Assembly: GCA_960531495.1 (NCBI GenBank)
Contig: OY482861.1
Span: forward strand, 2,170,001 to 2,234,000
DNA: 64,000 nt
Source: Zeus faber
Lineage: Eukaryota; Chordata; Actinopteri; Zeiformes; Zeidae
Direction: 5' to 3'
Shown: positions 42,851 through 55,640 of the stretch, piece after piece
Position numbering within the stretch: position 1 is the stretch's first letter
How the letters are laid out: each line of letters starts with the position of its first letter
Position numbers and translations under genes: made by a program
The notes under the pieces: generated by a model
What the model saw: the letters and a program-made list of their open reading frames with translations, nothing else
The model's database searches: none
What the model was told of the DNA's origin: nothing

Positions 42851-45300
42851 CTCTAGATTGATTCAATCTTTAAGCTTACTCAGATCTTCCCTGATCGGAA
42901 CAATATCTCAGTGAGTCGTCACCTTCACTTTTCGGGAATCTTGTGTTGCCTTTGCTGGACCTGTCCAGACGACTCCTTGTTGGATATCTTACGGCCGGTC
43001 TCTGACTGCCGCTGGGCACACAACCTGGACATGAAGAGAGTCTCATCATCGTCGCCAGATTGTTGGATAAATTATCCTAGGTGGTCGGTGAGGTTAATCT
43101 GCCCGCTACAGGAAAACAAAACTGAGAGTATTAAAGATATTTATTCTGCAAAATAAAGAGAAAGATACCGTCATGCTTCAAAGCAGTGTTCTGATCAGTC
43201 TACCCCTATTACTGACGAAGAGGGCTTTATACCAAAGAGAGGTTGTGTGTCAGGTGTCATTTACAACTCTGATCCTCAGTCATATCCCTGGGTGTTCCCC
43301 CAAACAGTGATTTAACAGTCAAACTTCGGTCACAGACACAATCCTACTGTACCATAAAACAAACACACAACGCTCTTTTAAGTCCCTCTTGTCCTTATCC
43401 TTATCTCCACACAAGGTTAAGTGAAGGATGGAATGTGGTCTGGTTTTTCCAATACTACAACTGAAATGTTTTAGACAGTTTTTACACACAGACACACACA
43501 GACAATTTTTTTGTCTCTTTATATTAACTCTGAGTGACTCATAAAAACCCATAGACAATGAGTTTTATAACTAAGTAACATACAAAAGGCTATTGTCCTG
43601 TATAAAACATGTAAAACCTCATTCAAATAGTTGATCATGTGCATTTTTCTCTCACAGCCTACATACGTGCAACTGCGGCTCTAGCGCATGCCACTGTGAT
43701 TGCACTGACGTTTCACCTTCTGGACTTGATAGACCTGCTGGCTAATTTAAGGGTCTTATTGGCCCGACTTAATGGCCTTGTTGGCCGACTTGAAGGACCT
43801 GCTGGATGCGTTGCCAAGCCCGCTTTGCGCACTCAAAGTTGTACTGCCACTGCGGTCCAGGCCTTTTGCCCGTTCCTCCAAGCCTGGCTGTCTGTTTGGG
43901 CCCACGAGTTCTGTGGAGCCTCAGCCTTTCGAGGGGTCTGAGGGTTCCGTGGGCCCTGGGTGTTCTGACATCATTGCTCTCAGCAATGCCTTGAGGTGAG
44001 GCCAATCTTTTTACTCTTAAGCCCTCACCACATGTAGCTGTACTTGGCTATACAGCGAGCTAAACACTCTTGCAATAAGTACCCAGAGACAGGAGCGCAC
44101 TTTTGGTATCGTTAATGAAAGCGGTGTAAAACTGTGGAACAGTAGAGAAATATGCAGATAAACGATCAATCTCTATGCAGATGTAGATAACGTGTTAATA
44201 CGTTGTCATAGCTCCCACATTGTATACATACAACAATAACATGAATTATCTCACAAATTGTGCTTTCTCAAGGGCAGTGAAGAGGCTGATGGAAGAGATG
44301 TTAATCCGGGTCTGGGACATGATCAGATTGGCTGAGTGTGCCTTGATCTGTTTATGCCTGTTCTGATTTTACTATTATATTATTATACTATCATCCAAAT
44401 GCTATGATGTTGCAATACTGACTGCGCGGGGGGCGCACCGGGAGGCAGAACAACCGTGTTTTGGTTGCATCTAAATTTTTTAGTATGGCTTTTAAGTTGG
44501 TTTTTAACTGTATTTCTGTGTTTGTATTGGAACTGATTTTTTTAATCTGGCTTTTAAATCAGTTTTGAAACTGTATTTCTGTATCAGGATTGGGTCTGAA
44601 TTTTTGGGACACATCATCAGTAGTGGACCCCAGGACCATGAGGTGTTTGACCATTATCACTAGACACCCTCGCCTGAGGAAGGCCCTCCCGTGGTTGATC
44701 AAGCCTCGGAGTGTGTCCCATAGCCAATTGGAGTTCAATTTGGGTTATGCTCGATTGTGGGTAGGCAAAGAGTTTTGCTAAGCATTAATTTAGAATGATT
44801 TATGTTAAGAGTTTTGCTAAACATTAATTTTGAATGACCAATTTACTAATGCTTCATGCAATTATGCCATGTCAAGGTTGGTATGGTAAATTAAAAAAAA
44901 AAAATAAAAGGTTACGTTTAATAGGTAAGTATTTAGAGGTGTCTTGTGTTCCTACTTTGTGTCAGGGTCTTCTGTAGGTTCAGAATGAAGTTAGCTCCTC
45001 GGCACATCTGAATTTATGGGGCATAGCTCCACCCATTTTTTGGAATAAACTCCTTTTATTTTCTTTGTTTTCTTCCAATAAAAATCCTAATTGGTTTTAA
45101 CCAATTGGGGATGGGGGGATGGGTTTTAACCAACTTCATCTTTCATTTTCATAAACGTCCTTTACTTACTCAACTTACTACGCCGGATCGAGCTGTACAC
45201 TCTACCTTCATCCACTCCCTCATTTTCATGAGGGAAAGGAGGATAGAAGAGAGAAGATAGAAGATAACGTATTGTCAGACGATTTAAAATGCTGAAAAGG
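42851..45300. other. Intergenic DNA, no supported gene
   Basis: I found no domain-bearing frame. At 43,639-43,941 a 100-codon frame follows a CTCTCACAG acceptor-like sequence, but its composition and lack of motifs make it unconvincing. A poly-A/T-rich stretch lies at 44,890-44,908. The segment near 44,600-44,770 has a short frame starting GLNFWDTSSVVDP, also unrecognised. Confidence 0.45.
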
Positions 45301-45900
45301 CGGTTAGGTTCAAAGCTTGTATGTGCGCCCCACACTGTGTTGGTGTGGGGCGTGGTTGTGTGTTTGGGCGCCGCGCCCCTGCATCGATCTGGTCGCGATT
45401 CGCCTATCTCTCCCAGTGCCAAAACTTATATTCACAAATACACCACACAATAGGCCTAGGGCTTGCGGGATGGGTGGGGTGCAAGCTATATAGGTGGGGA
45501 TGCAGCGGGCAGCTGCCATCTTGCCTGTCACGCTCCTGCCCCAGCGTGCTTCTCGTCCGTTACGAAATGTTAATCCGACTCATATTGGCTTAGAATGCAT
45601 ACACTCGCACACGAATCCTACTCCAACCAACACTCCACCAGACCAGGGTCTGCGGGGCAGGAGGGGTGTGAGTGATTCAGGGTCGACTTGCCTGAAGGAC
45701 TTGCATCCCCAACCCCGCAATTTTGACTGCAATAGGCAACAGTACACATTTAGCACTGGGGTTTTCCGGGATGGACAGACAGGCGGTCCTATCACACACA
45801 CACACACATGCACACACCACCACACCTTCTTTGAATGCACCCCAGCAGCCTTCTGGTTGCATTACTCTCCTTTTCTCCCTCATTTACTGCCATAACTATG
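45301..45900. other. GC-richer segment with TATA-like box, unassigned
   Basis: This is GC-richer than its surroundings. GCAAGCTATATAGGTGGGG near 45,480-45,500 could be a TATA box followed by a GC-rich start region, and a CA-rich tract lies at 45,793-45,828. The text has the look of an LTR or promoter, but there is no second copy in the window and no coding region follows. Confidence 0.35.
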
Positions 45901-46365
45901 ACAGGAAGAGGCCAGGTGACCATTTGTCATTCCAGTTTTCCTGGACCTAATCAACTGTTTTTCATTACATGTTGTCGTCCAATGTTAATTTTTTTGTGTA
46001 AATGTTTTCAGGTTCTATGTTTAATTGTCTCACCGGCCATGATTCTCTCCCTCTTGGGGTAGTGATCAGTTGTTTATAGACCCAAACATGATAAATAGTT
46101 TTCCAAAGAGGGGGGTTGGTGGTGGTTCTCTTTGACCAAAAACTGTGCTCTTGTCATCCTACAGGTCATCCACTGGACAGAATTATTGCAGCAGTTCTTG
46201 ATGATTTAAGAATTAATAAAGTGTTGCATTGCAGGTGGAGAACTTGAGCTACACTTGCGGACTAACTCCGTCCTAGATGCAATGGCATGCAAATACTCTT
46301 TGTTGTATGCCCAGCATGCTGACAGGATGGGTTGAAAATAAATAAATAAAAAATAAAATCTCCAC
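45901..46365. other. AT-rich flank of satellite 2
   Basis: No gene is seen. An AATAAA at 46,216 and an (AAATA)n-like run at 46,337-46,360 precede the first degenerate satellite monomer. Confidence 0.5.
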
Positions 46366-46800
46366 GAATTACTCTGTGTGGCAGGATCAGACAAAAGGTC
46401 AAACATGTATTTGTCGAGTTAAAAAACGCATTTTCAGCCCATTTAAACGTCGAAAAGGCGGATCGGTTAAACGCTACAGTCATTACTCTGTGTGACAGTG
46501 TCAGGCAGTTTAAATACTATGATGAACTAGTATGTGCTGCTAAAGTGTTGTTTGTCAAACAGTTGTAGGTCCTTCTAACATTTATTTTTCGAGTAATGAT
46601 TATTTTTATCAACGTCTGCACATGTGGGAAAAAACGCATTTTCAGCCGATTTAAACGCCGAAAAGGCGGATCGGTTAAACGCTACAGTCATTACTCTGTG
46701 CGACAGTGTCAGACAGTTTAAATACTATGATGAACTAGTATGTGCTGCTAAAGTGTTGTCTGTCAACGAGTTTTAGGCTCATATAAAATGTATTTTTCGA
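46366..46800. repeat. Diverged left edge of satellite 2
   Basis: The first piece, ATTACTCTGTGTGGCAGGATCAGACA (only the first 20 bases shown here would be ATTACTCTGTGTGGCAGGAT), is a degenerate copy of the monomer middle. A truncated monomer starts at 46,407 and jumps from TTTGTCGAGTT to AAAAAACGC, missing about 40 bp. The next monomer (about 46,585) has CGCCG in place of CGTCG and TAATGATTATTTTTATC in its head. Divergence at the edge and uniformity inside fit exchange-driven homogenisation. Confidence 0.75.
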
Positions 46801-47906
46801 GTTATGAGTATTTTCAGAATTTTGGACGGTTTGCTGCCTTGCTGAATTAGAGAAACACCGAACCAATGTCTCTTTATAGGTGAATGATTCAGAATGCTGC
46901 AGTACACCATATAATTTTAATTAATATGAGGAACAATTATGTGCTTAGGTCTTTCTCAAAGACAGTTTAAATACAATGATAAACTAGTATGTGCTGCTAA
47001 AGTGTTGTTTGTCAACCAGTTTTAGGCCCATATAAAATGTATTTCTCGAGTTATGATAATTTTCATCAAAGTCTACACATGTGGGAAAAAACGCATTTTC
47101 AGCCGATTTAAACGTCGATTTGGCGGAACGGTTAAACGCTTCAGCCATTACTATGTGACAGTGTCAGACAGTTTAAATACAATGATAAACTAGTATGTGC
47201 TGCTAAAGTGTTGTTTTTCAAACAGTTTTAGGCCCATTTAAAATGTATTTTTCGAGTTATGATCATGTTCAGAACTTTGGACGATTTGCTGTCTAGCTGA
47301 ATTAGAGAAACACCGAACAATTGTCTCTTTGTAGGTGCATGATTTTGAATGCTGCAGTACACCATATAACTTTAATTAATATGAGGAACAATTATGTGCT
47401 TCTTAAGTCTTTCTCAAAGACAGTTTAAATACAATGATAAACTAGTATGTGCTGCTAAAGTCTTGTTTGTCAACCAGTTTTAGGCCCATATAAAATGTAT
47501 TTTTCGAGTTCTGATAATTTTCATCAAAGTCTACACGTGGGAAAAAACGCATTTTCAGTCGATTTAAACGTCGACAAGGCGAATCGGTTAAACGCTTAAG
47601 TCATTACTCCATGTGACAGTGTCAGACAGTTTAAATACAATGATGAACTAGTATGTGCTGCTAAAGTCTTGTTTGTCAACCAGTTTTAGGCCCAAATAAA
47701 ATGTATTTTTCGAGTTCTGATAATTTTCATCAAAGTCTACACGTGAGAAAAAACGCATTTTCAGCCGATTTAAACGTCGAAAAGGCGAATCGTTTGAACG
47801 CTTCAGTCATTACTCTATGTGACAGTGTCAGTCAGTTTAAATACAATGATGAACTAGTATGTGCTGCTAAAGTCTTGTTTGTCAACCAGTTTTAGGCCCA
47901 TATAAA

Positions 47907-49413
47907 ATGTATTTTTCGAGTTCAGATAATTTTCATCAAAGTCTACACGTGGGAAAAAACGCATTTTCAGTCGATTTAAACGTCGATTTGGCGGAACGGT
48001 TAAACACTTCAATCATTACTCTATGTGACAGTGTCAGACAGTTTAAATACAATGATAAACTAGTATGTACTGCTAAAGTCTTGTTTGTCAACCAGTTTTA
48101 GGCCCAAATAAAATGTATTTTTCGAGTTCTGATAATTTTCCGAACTTTGGACCGTTTGCTGTCTAGCTGAATTAGAGAAACACCGAACCATTGTCTCTTT
48201 GTTGGTGAATGATTCAGAATGCTGCAGTACACCATATAACTTTAATTAATATGAGGAACAATTATTTTGCTTCTTAAGTCTTTCTCAAAGACAGTTTAAA
48301 TACAATGATAAACTAGTATGTGCTGCTAAAGTGTTGTTTGTCAACCAGTTTTAGGCCCATATAAAATGTATTTTTCGAGTTATGATAATTTTCATCAAAG
48401 TCTACACATGTGGGAAAAAACGCATTTTCAGCCGATTTAAACGTCGAAAAGGCGGATCGGTTAAACGCTTCAGCCATTACTCTGTGACAGTGTCAGACAG
48501 TTTAAATACAATGATAAACTAGTATGTGCTACTAAAGTCTTGTTTGTCAACCAGTTTTAGGCCCATATAAAATGTATTTTTCGAGTTCTGATAATTTTCA
48601 TCAAAGTCTACACGTGGGAAAAAACGCATTTTCAGCCGATTTTAACGTCGATTTGGCGGAACGGTTAAACGCTTCAGTCATTACTCTATGTGACAGTGTC
48701 AGACAGTTTAAATACAATGATAAACTAGTATGTGCTGCTAAAGTGTTGTTTGCCAACCAGTTTTAGGCCCATATAAAATGTATTTTTCGAGTTATGATCA
48801 TTTTCCGAACTTTGGACCGTTTGCTGTCTAGCTGAATTAGAGAAACACCGAACCATTGTCTCTTTGTAGGCGCATGATTCAGAATACTGCAGTACAGCAT
48901 AGAAATTTAATTAATATGATGAACTATTATGTGCTTCTTAAGTTTTTCTCACAGAGTTCTAGGCCCATCTAACATGTATTTGTGGAGTTATGATCATTTT
49001 CAGAACTTTGGACGATTTGCTGTCGAGCTGAATTAGAGAAACACCGAACCATTGTCTCTTTGTAGGTGAATGATTCAGAATGCTGCAGTACACCATATAA
49101 CTTTAATTAATATGAGGAACAATTATTTTGCTTCTTAAGTCTTTCTTAAAGACAGTTTAAATACAATGATGAACTAGTATGTGCTGCTTATGTCTTGTTT
49201 GTCAACCAGTTTTAGGCCCATATAAAATGTATTTTTCGAGTTCTGATAATTTTCATCAAAGTCTACACATGTGGGAAAAAATGCATTTTCAGCTGATTTT
49301 AACGTCGATTTGGTGGAACGGTTAAACGCTTCAGTCATTACTCTATGTGACAGTGTCAGACAGTTTAAATACAATGATAAACTAGTATGTGCTGCTAAAG
49401 TGTTGTTTGCCAA
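47907..49413. repeat. Satellite 2 block duplicated at 60,042-61,548
   Basis: The series of monomers (A at 47,907, A at 48,572, B forms, antisense frame 49,174-49,413) recurs in the same order and spacing at 60,042, 60,707 and 61,309-61,548, a constant offset of 12,135 bp over at least 1.5 kb. The translated frames match apart from a few substitutions. Confidence 0.85.
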
Positions 49414-49686
49414 CCAGTTTTAGGCCCATATAAAATGTATTTTTCGAGTTATGATCATTTTCCGAACTTTGGACCGTTTGCTGTCTAGCTGAATTAGAGA
49501 AACACCGAACCATTGTCTCTTTGTAGGCGCATGATTTAGAATGCTGCAGTACACCATATAACTTTAATGAATATGAGGAACTATTATGTGCTTCTTAAGT
49601 CTTTCTCAAAGACAGTTTAAATACAATGATAAACTAGTATGTGCTGCTAAAGTCTTGTTTGTCAACCAGTTTTAGGCCCATATAAA

Positions 49687-51193
49687 ATGTATTTTTCGAG
49701 TTCTGATAATTTTCATCAATGTCTACACGTGGGAAAAAACGCATTTTCAGTCGATTTAAACGTCGATTTGGCGGAACGGTTAAACGCTTCAGTCATTACT
49801 CTATGTGACAGTGTCAGAAAGTGTAAATACAATGATAAACTAGTATGTGCTGCTAAAGTGTTGTTTGCCAACCAGTTTTAGGCCCATATAAAATGTATTT
49901 TTCGAGTTATGATCATTTTCCGAAGTTTGGACCGTTTGCTGTCTAGCTGAATTAGAGAAACACCGAACCATTGTCTCTTTGTAGGCGCATGATTTAGAAT
50001 GCTGCAGTACACCATATAACTTTAATGAATATGAGGAACTATTTTGTGCTTCTTAAGTCTTTCTCAAAGACAGTTTAAATACAATGATAAACTAGTATAT
50101 GCTGCTAAAGTCTTGTTTGTCAACCAGTTTTAGGCCCATATAAAATGTATTTTTCGAGTTCTGATAATTTTCATCAAAGTCTACACATGTGGGAAAAAAC
50201 GCATTTTCAGTCGATTTAAACGTCGAAAAGGCGAATCGGTTGAACGCTTCAGCCATTACTCTATGTGACAGTGTCAGACAGTTTAAATACAATGATAAAC
50301 TAGTATGTGCTGCTAAGTCTTGTTTGTCAACCAGTTTTAGGCCCAAATAAAATGTATTTTTCGAGTTCTGATAATTTTCATCAAAGTCTACACGTGAGAA
50401 AAAACGCATTTTCAGCTGATTTAAACGTCGAAAAGGCGAATCGGTTGAACGCTTCAGTCATTACTCTATGTGACAGTGTCAGAAAGTGTAAATACAATGA
50501 TAAACTAGTATGTGCTGCTAATGTGTTGTTTGCCAACCAGTTTTAGGCCCATATAAAATGTATTTTTCGAGTTATGATCATTTTCCGAACTTTGGACCGT
50601 TTGCTGTCTAGCTGAATTAGAGAAACACCGAACCATTGTCTCTTTGTAGGCGCATGATTCAGAATACTGCAGTACAGCATAGAAATTTAATTAATATGAT
50701 GAACTATTATGTGCTTCTTAAGTGTTTCTCACAGAGTTCTAGGCCTATCTAACATGTATTTGTGGAGTTATGATCATTTTCAGAACTTTGGACGATTTGC
50801 TGTCGAGCTGAATTAGAGAAACACCGAACCATTGTCTCTTTGTAGGTGAATGATTCAGAATGCTGCAGTACACCATATAACTTTAATTAATATGAGGAAC
50901 AATTATTTTGCTTCTTAAGTCTTTCTCAAAGACAGTTTAAATACAATGATGAACTAGTATGTGCTGCTTATGTCTTGTTTGTCAACCAGTTTTAGGCCCA
51001 TATAAAATGTATTTTTCGAGTTCTGATAATTTTCATCAAAGTCTACACATGTGGGAAAAAATGCATTTTCAGCTGATTTTAACGTCGATTTGGTAGAACG
51101 GTTAAACGCTTCAGTCATTACTCTATGTGACAGTGTCAGACAGTTTAAATACAATGATAAACTAGTATGTGCTGCTAAAGTGTTGTTTGTCAA
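49687..51193. repeat. Satellite 2 block duplicated at 57,850-59,356
   Basis: Monomers at 49,687, 50,322 and the antisense frames at 50,092-50,409 and 50,954-51,193 recur at 57,850, 58,485, 58,255-58,572 and 59,117 onward with a constant 8,163-bp offset. The 105-codon antisense frame is identical in both copies, pointing to a recent duplication or conversion. Confidence 0.87.
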
Positions 51194-51866
51194 ACAGTTT
51201 TAGGTCCATATAAAATGTATTTTTCGAGTTATGATCATTTTCAGAACTTTGGACGATTTGCTGTCTAGCTGAATTAGAGAAACACCGAACAATTGTCTCT
51301 TTGTAGGTGCATGATTTTGAATGCTGCAGTACACCATATAACTTTAATTAATATGAGGAACAATTATGTGCTTCTTAAGTCTTTCTCAAAGACAGTTTAA
51401 ATACAATGATAAACTAGTATGTGCAGCTAAAGTCTTGTTTGTCAACCAGTTTTAGGCCCATATAAAATGTATTTTTCGAGTTATGATAATTTTCATCAAT
51501 GTCTACACGTGGGAAAAAACGCATTTTCAGTCGATTTAAACGACGATTTGGCGGAACGGTTAAACGCTTCAGTCATTACTCTATGTGACAGTGTCAGTCA
51601 GTTTAAATACAATGATGAACTAGTATGTGCTGCTAAAGTCTTGTTTGTCAACCAGTTTTAGGCCCATATAAAATGTATTTTTTGAGTTCAAATAATTTTC
51701 ATCAAAGTCTACACGTGGGAAAAAACGCATTTTCAGTCGATTTAAACGTTGATTTGGCGGAACGGTTAAACGCTTCAGTCATTACTCTATGTGACAGTGT
51801 CAGTCAGTTTAAATACAATGATGAACTAGTATGTGCTGCTAAAGTCTTGTTTGTCAACCAGTTTTA

Positions 51867-54800
51867 GGCCCATATAAAATGTATTTTTCGAGTTCAGATA
51901 ATTTTCATCAAAGTCTACACGTGGGAAAAAACGCATTTTCAGTCGATTTAAACGTCGATTTGGCGGAACGGTTAAACACTTCAGTCATTACTCTATGTGA
52001 CAGTGTCAGACAGTTTAAATACAATGATTAACTAGTATGTGCTGCTAAAGTCTTGTTTGTCAACCAGTTTTAGGCCCAAATAAAATGTATTTTTCGAGTT
52101 CTGATAATTTTCATCAAAGTCTACACGTGAGAAAAAACGCATTTCAGCCGATTTAAACGTCGAAAAGGCGAATCGGTTGAACGCTTCAGTCATTACTCTA
52201 TGTGACAGTGTCAGAAAGTGTAAATACAATGATAAACTAGTATGTGCTGCTAAAGTGTTGTTTGCCAACCAGTTTTAGGCCCATATAAAATGTATTTTTC
52301 GAGTTATGATCATTTTCCGAACTTTGGACCGTTTGCTGTCTAGCTGAATTAGAGAAACACCGAACCATTGTCTCTTTGTAGGCGCATGATTTAGAATGCT
52401 GCAGTACACCATATAACTTTAATGAATATGAGGAACTATTATGTGCTTCTTAAGTCTTTCTCAAAGACAGTTTAAATACAATGATAAACTAGTATGTGCT
52501 GCTAAAGTCTTGTTTGTCAACCAGTTTTAGGCCCATATAAAATGTATTTTTCGAGTTCTGATAATTTTCATCAAAGTCTACACATGTGGGAAAAAATGCA
52601 TTTTAAGCCGATTTTAACGTCGATTTGGTGGAACGGTTAAACGCTTCAGTCATTACTCTATGTGACAGTGTCAGACAGTTTAAATACAATGATAAACTAG
52701 TATGTGCTGCTAAAGTGTTGTTTGCCAACCAGTTTTAGGCCCATATAAAATGTATTTTTCGAGTTATGATCATTTTCCGAACTTTGGACCGTTTGCTGTC
52801 TAGCTGAATTAGAGAAACACCGAACCATTGTCTCTTTGTAGGCGCATGATTCAGAATACTGCAGTACAGCATAGAAATTTAATTAATATGATGAACTATT
52901 ATGTGCTTCTTAAGTGTTTCTCACAGAGTTCTAGGCCCATCTAACTTGTATTTGTGGAGTTATGATCATTTTCAGAACTTTGGACGATTTGCTGTCGAGC
53001 TGAATTAGAGAAACACCGAACCATTGTCTCTTTGTAGGTGAATGATTCAGAATGCTGCAGTACACCATATAACTTTAATTAATATGAGGAACAATTATTT
53101 TGCTTCTTAAGTCTTTCTCAAAGACAGTTTAAATACAATGATGAACTAGTATGTGCTGCTTATGTCTTGTCTGTCAACCAGTTTTAGGCCCATATAAAAT
53201 GTATTTTTCGAGTTCTGATAATTTTCATCAAAGTCTACACATGTGGGAAAAAATGCATTTTCAGCCGATTTTAACGTCGATTTGGTGGAACGGTTAAACG
53301 CTTCAGTCATTACTCTATGTGACAGTGTCAGACAGTTTAAATACAATGATAAACTAGTATGTGCTGCTAAAGTGTTGTTTGTCAGCCAGTTTTAGGCCCT
53401 TATAAAATGTATTTTTCGAGTTATGATCATTTTCAGAACTTTGGACGATTTGCTGTCGAGCTGAATTAGAGAGACACCGAACCATTGTCTCTTTGTAGGT
53501 GAATGATTCAGGATGCTGCCGTACACCATATAACTTTAATTAATATGAGGAAAAATTATTTTGCTTCTTAAGTCTTTCTCAAAGACAGTTTAAATACAAT
53601 GATGAACTAGTATGTGCTGCTAATGTCTTGTTTGTCAACCAGTTTTAGGCCCATATAAAATGTATTTTTCGAGTTCTGATAATTTTCATCAAAGTCTACA
53701 CGTGGGAAAAAACGCATTTTCAGTCGATTTAAACGTCGATTTGGCGGAACGCTTAAACGCTTCAGTCATTACTCTATGTGACAGTGTCAGTCAGTTTAAA
53801 TACAATGATGAACTAGTATGTGCTGCTAAAGTCTTGTTTGTCAACCAGTTTTAGGCCCATATAAAATGTATTTTTCGAGTTCAGATAATTTTCATCAAAG
53901 TCTACACGTGGGAAAAAACGCATTTTCAGTCGATTTAAACGTCGATTTGGCGGAACGGTTAAACACTTCAGTCATTACTCTATGTGACAGTGTCAGACAG
54001 TTTAAATACAATGATTAACTAGTATGTGCTGCAAAAGTCTTGTTTGTCAACCAGTTTTAGGCCCAAATAAAATGTATTTTTCGAGTTCTGATAATTTTCA
54101 TCAAAGTCTACACGTGAGAAAAAACGCATTTTCAGCCGATTTAAACGTCGAAAAGGCGAATCGGTTGAACGCTTCAGTCATTACTCTATGTGACAGTGTC
54201 AGAAAGTGTAAATACAATGATAAACTAGTATGTGCTGCTAAAGTGTTGTTTGCCAACCAGTTTTAGGCCCATATAAAATGTATTTTTCGAGTTATGATCA
54301 TTTTCCGAACTTTGGACCGTTTGCTGTCTAGCTGAATTAGAGAAACACCGAACCATTGTCTCTTTGTAGGCGCATGATTTAGAATGCTGCAGTACACCAT
54401 ATAACTTTAATGAATATGAGGAACTATTATGTGCTTCTTAAGTCTTTCTCAAAGACAGTTTAAATACAATGATAAACTAGTATGTGCTGCTAAAGTCTTG
54501 TTTGTCAACCAGTTTTAGGCCCATATAAAATGTATTTTTCGAGTTCTGATAATTTTCATCAAAGTCTACACATGTGGGAAAAAATGCATTTTAAGCCGAT
54601 TTTAACGTCGATTTGGTGGAACTGTTAAACGCTTCAGTCATTACTCTATGTGACAGTGTCAGACAGTTTAAATACAATGATAAACTAGTATGTGCTGCTA
54701 AAGTGTTGTTTGCCAACCAGTTTTAGGCCCATATAAAATGTATTTTTCGAGTTATGATCATTTTCCGAACTTTGGACCGTTTGCTGTCTAGCTGAATTAG

Positions 54801-55640
54801 AGAAACACCGAACCATTGTCTCTTTGTAGGCGCATGATTCAGAATACTGCAGTACAGCATAGAAATTTAATTAATATGATGAACTATTATGTGCTTCTTA
54901 AGTGTTTCTCACAGAGTTCTAGGCCCATCTAACTTGTATTTGTGGAGTTATGATCATTTTCAGAACTTTGGACGATTTGCTGTCGAGCTGAATTAGAGAA
55001 ACACCGAACCATTGTCTCTTTGTAGGTGAATGATTCAGAATGCTGCAGTACACCATATAACTTTAATTAATATGAGGAACAATTATTTTGCTTCTTAAGT
55101 CTTTCTCAAAGACAGTTTAAATACAATGATGAACTAGTATGTGCTGCTTATGTCTTGTCTGTCAACCAGTTTTAGGCCCATATAAAATGTATTTTTCGAG
55201 TTCTGATAATTTTCATCAAAGTCTACACATGTGGGAAAAAATGCATTTTCAGCCGATTTTAACGTCGATTTGGTGGAACGGTTAAACGCTTCAGTCATTA
55301 CTCTATGTGACAGTGTCAGACAGTTTAAATACAATGATAAACTAGTATGTGCTGCTAAAGTGTTGTTTGTCAGCCAGTTTTAGGCCCTTATAAAATGTAT
55401 TTTTCGAGTTATGATCATTTTCAGAACTTTGGACGATTTGCTGTCGAGCTGAATTAGAGATCCACCGAACCATTGTCTCTTTGTAGGTGAATGATTCAGG
55501 ATGCTGCCGTACACCATATAACTTTAATTAATATGAGGAAAAATTATTTTGCTTCTTAAGTCTTTCTCAAAGACAGTTTAAATACAATGATGAACTAGTA
55601 TGTGCTGCTAATGTCTTGTTTGTCAACCAGTTTTAGGCCC
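51867..55640. repeat. 1,988-bp tandem higher-order repeat in satellite 2
   Basis: About 51,870-53,650 and 53,860-55,640 are head-to-tail copies. Antisense frames at 53,146-53,346 and 55,134-55,334 are identical, and plus frames at 53,660 and 55,648 have the same 1,988-bp offset. Further right, plus frames at 56,060, 57,392 and 59,378, and at 56,518, 57,850 and 59,836, give offsets of 1,332 and 1,986 bp, so the array contains related blocks of two lengths. Confidence 0.82.

Noticed and set aside
43639-43999. 100-codon frame after an acceptor-like CTCTCACAG
   Set aside because: No known motif is present, overlapping frames on both strands are equally open, and there is no donor or partner exon. 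It may be a repeat fragment.
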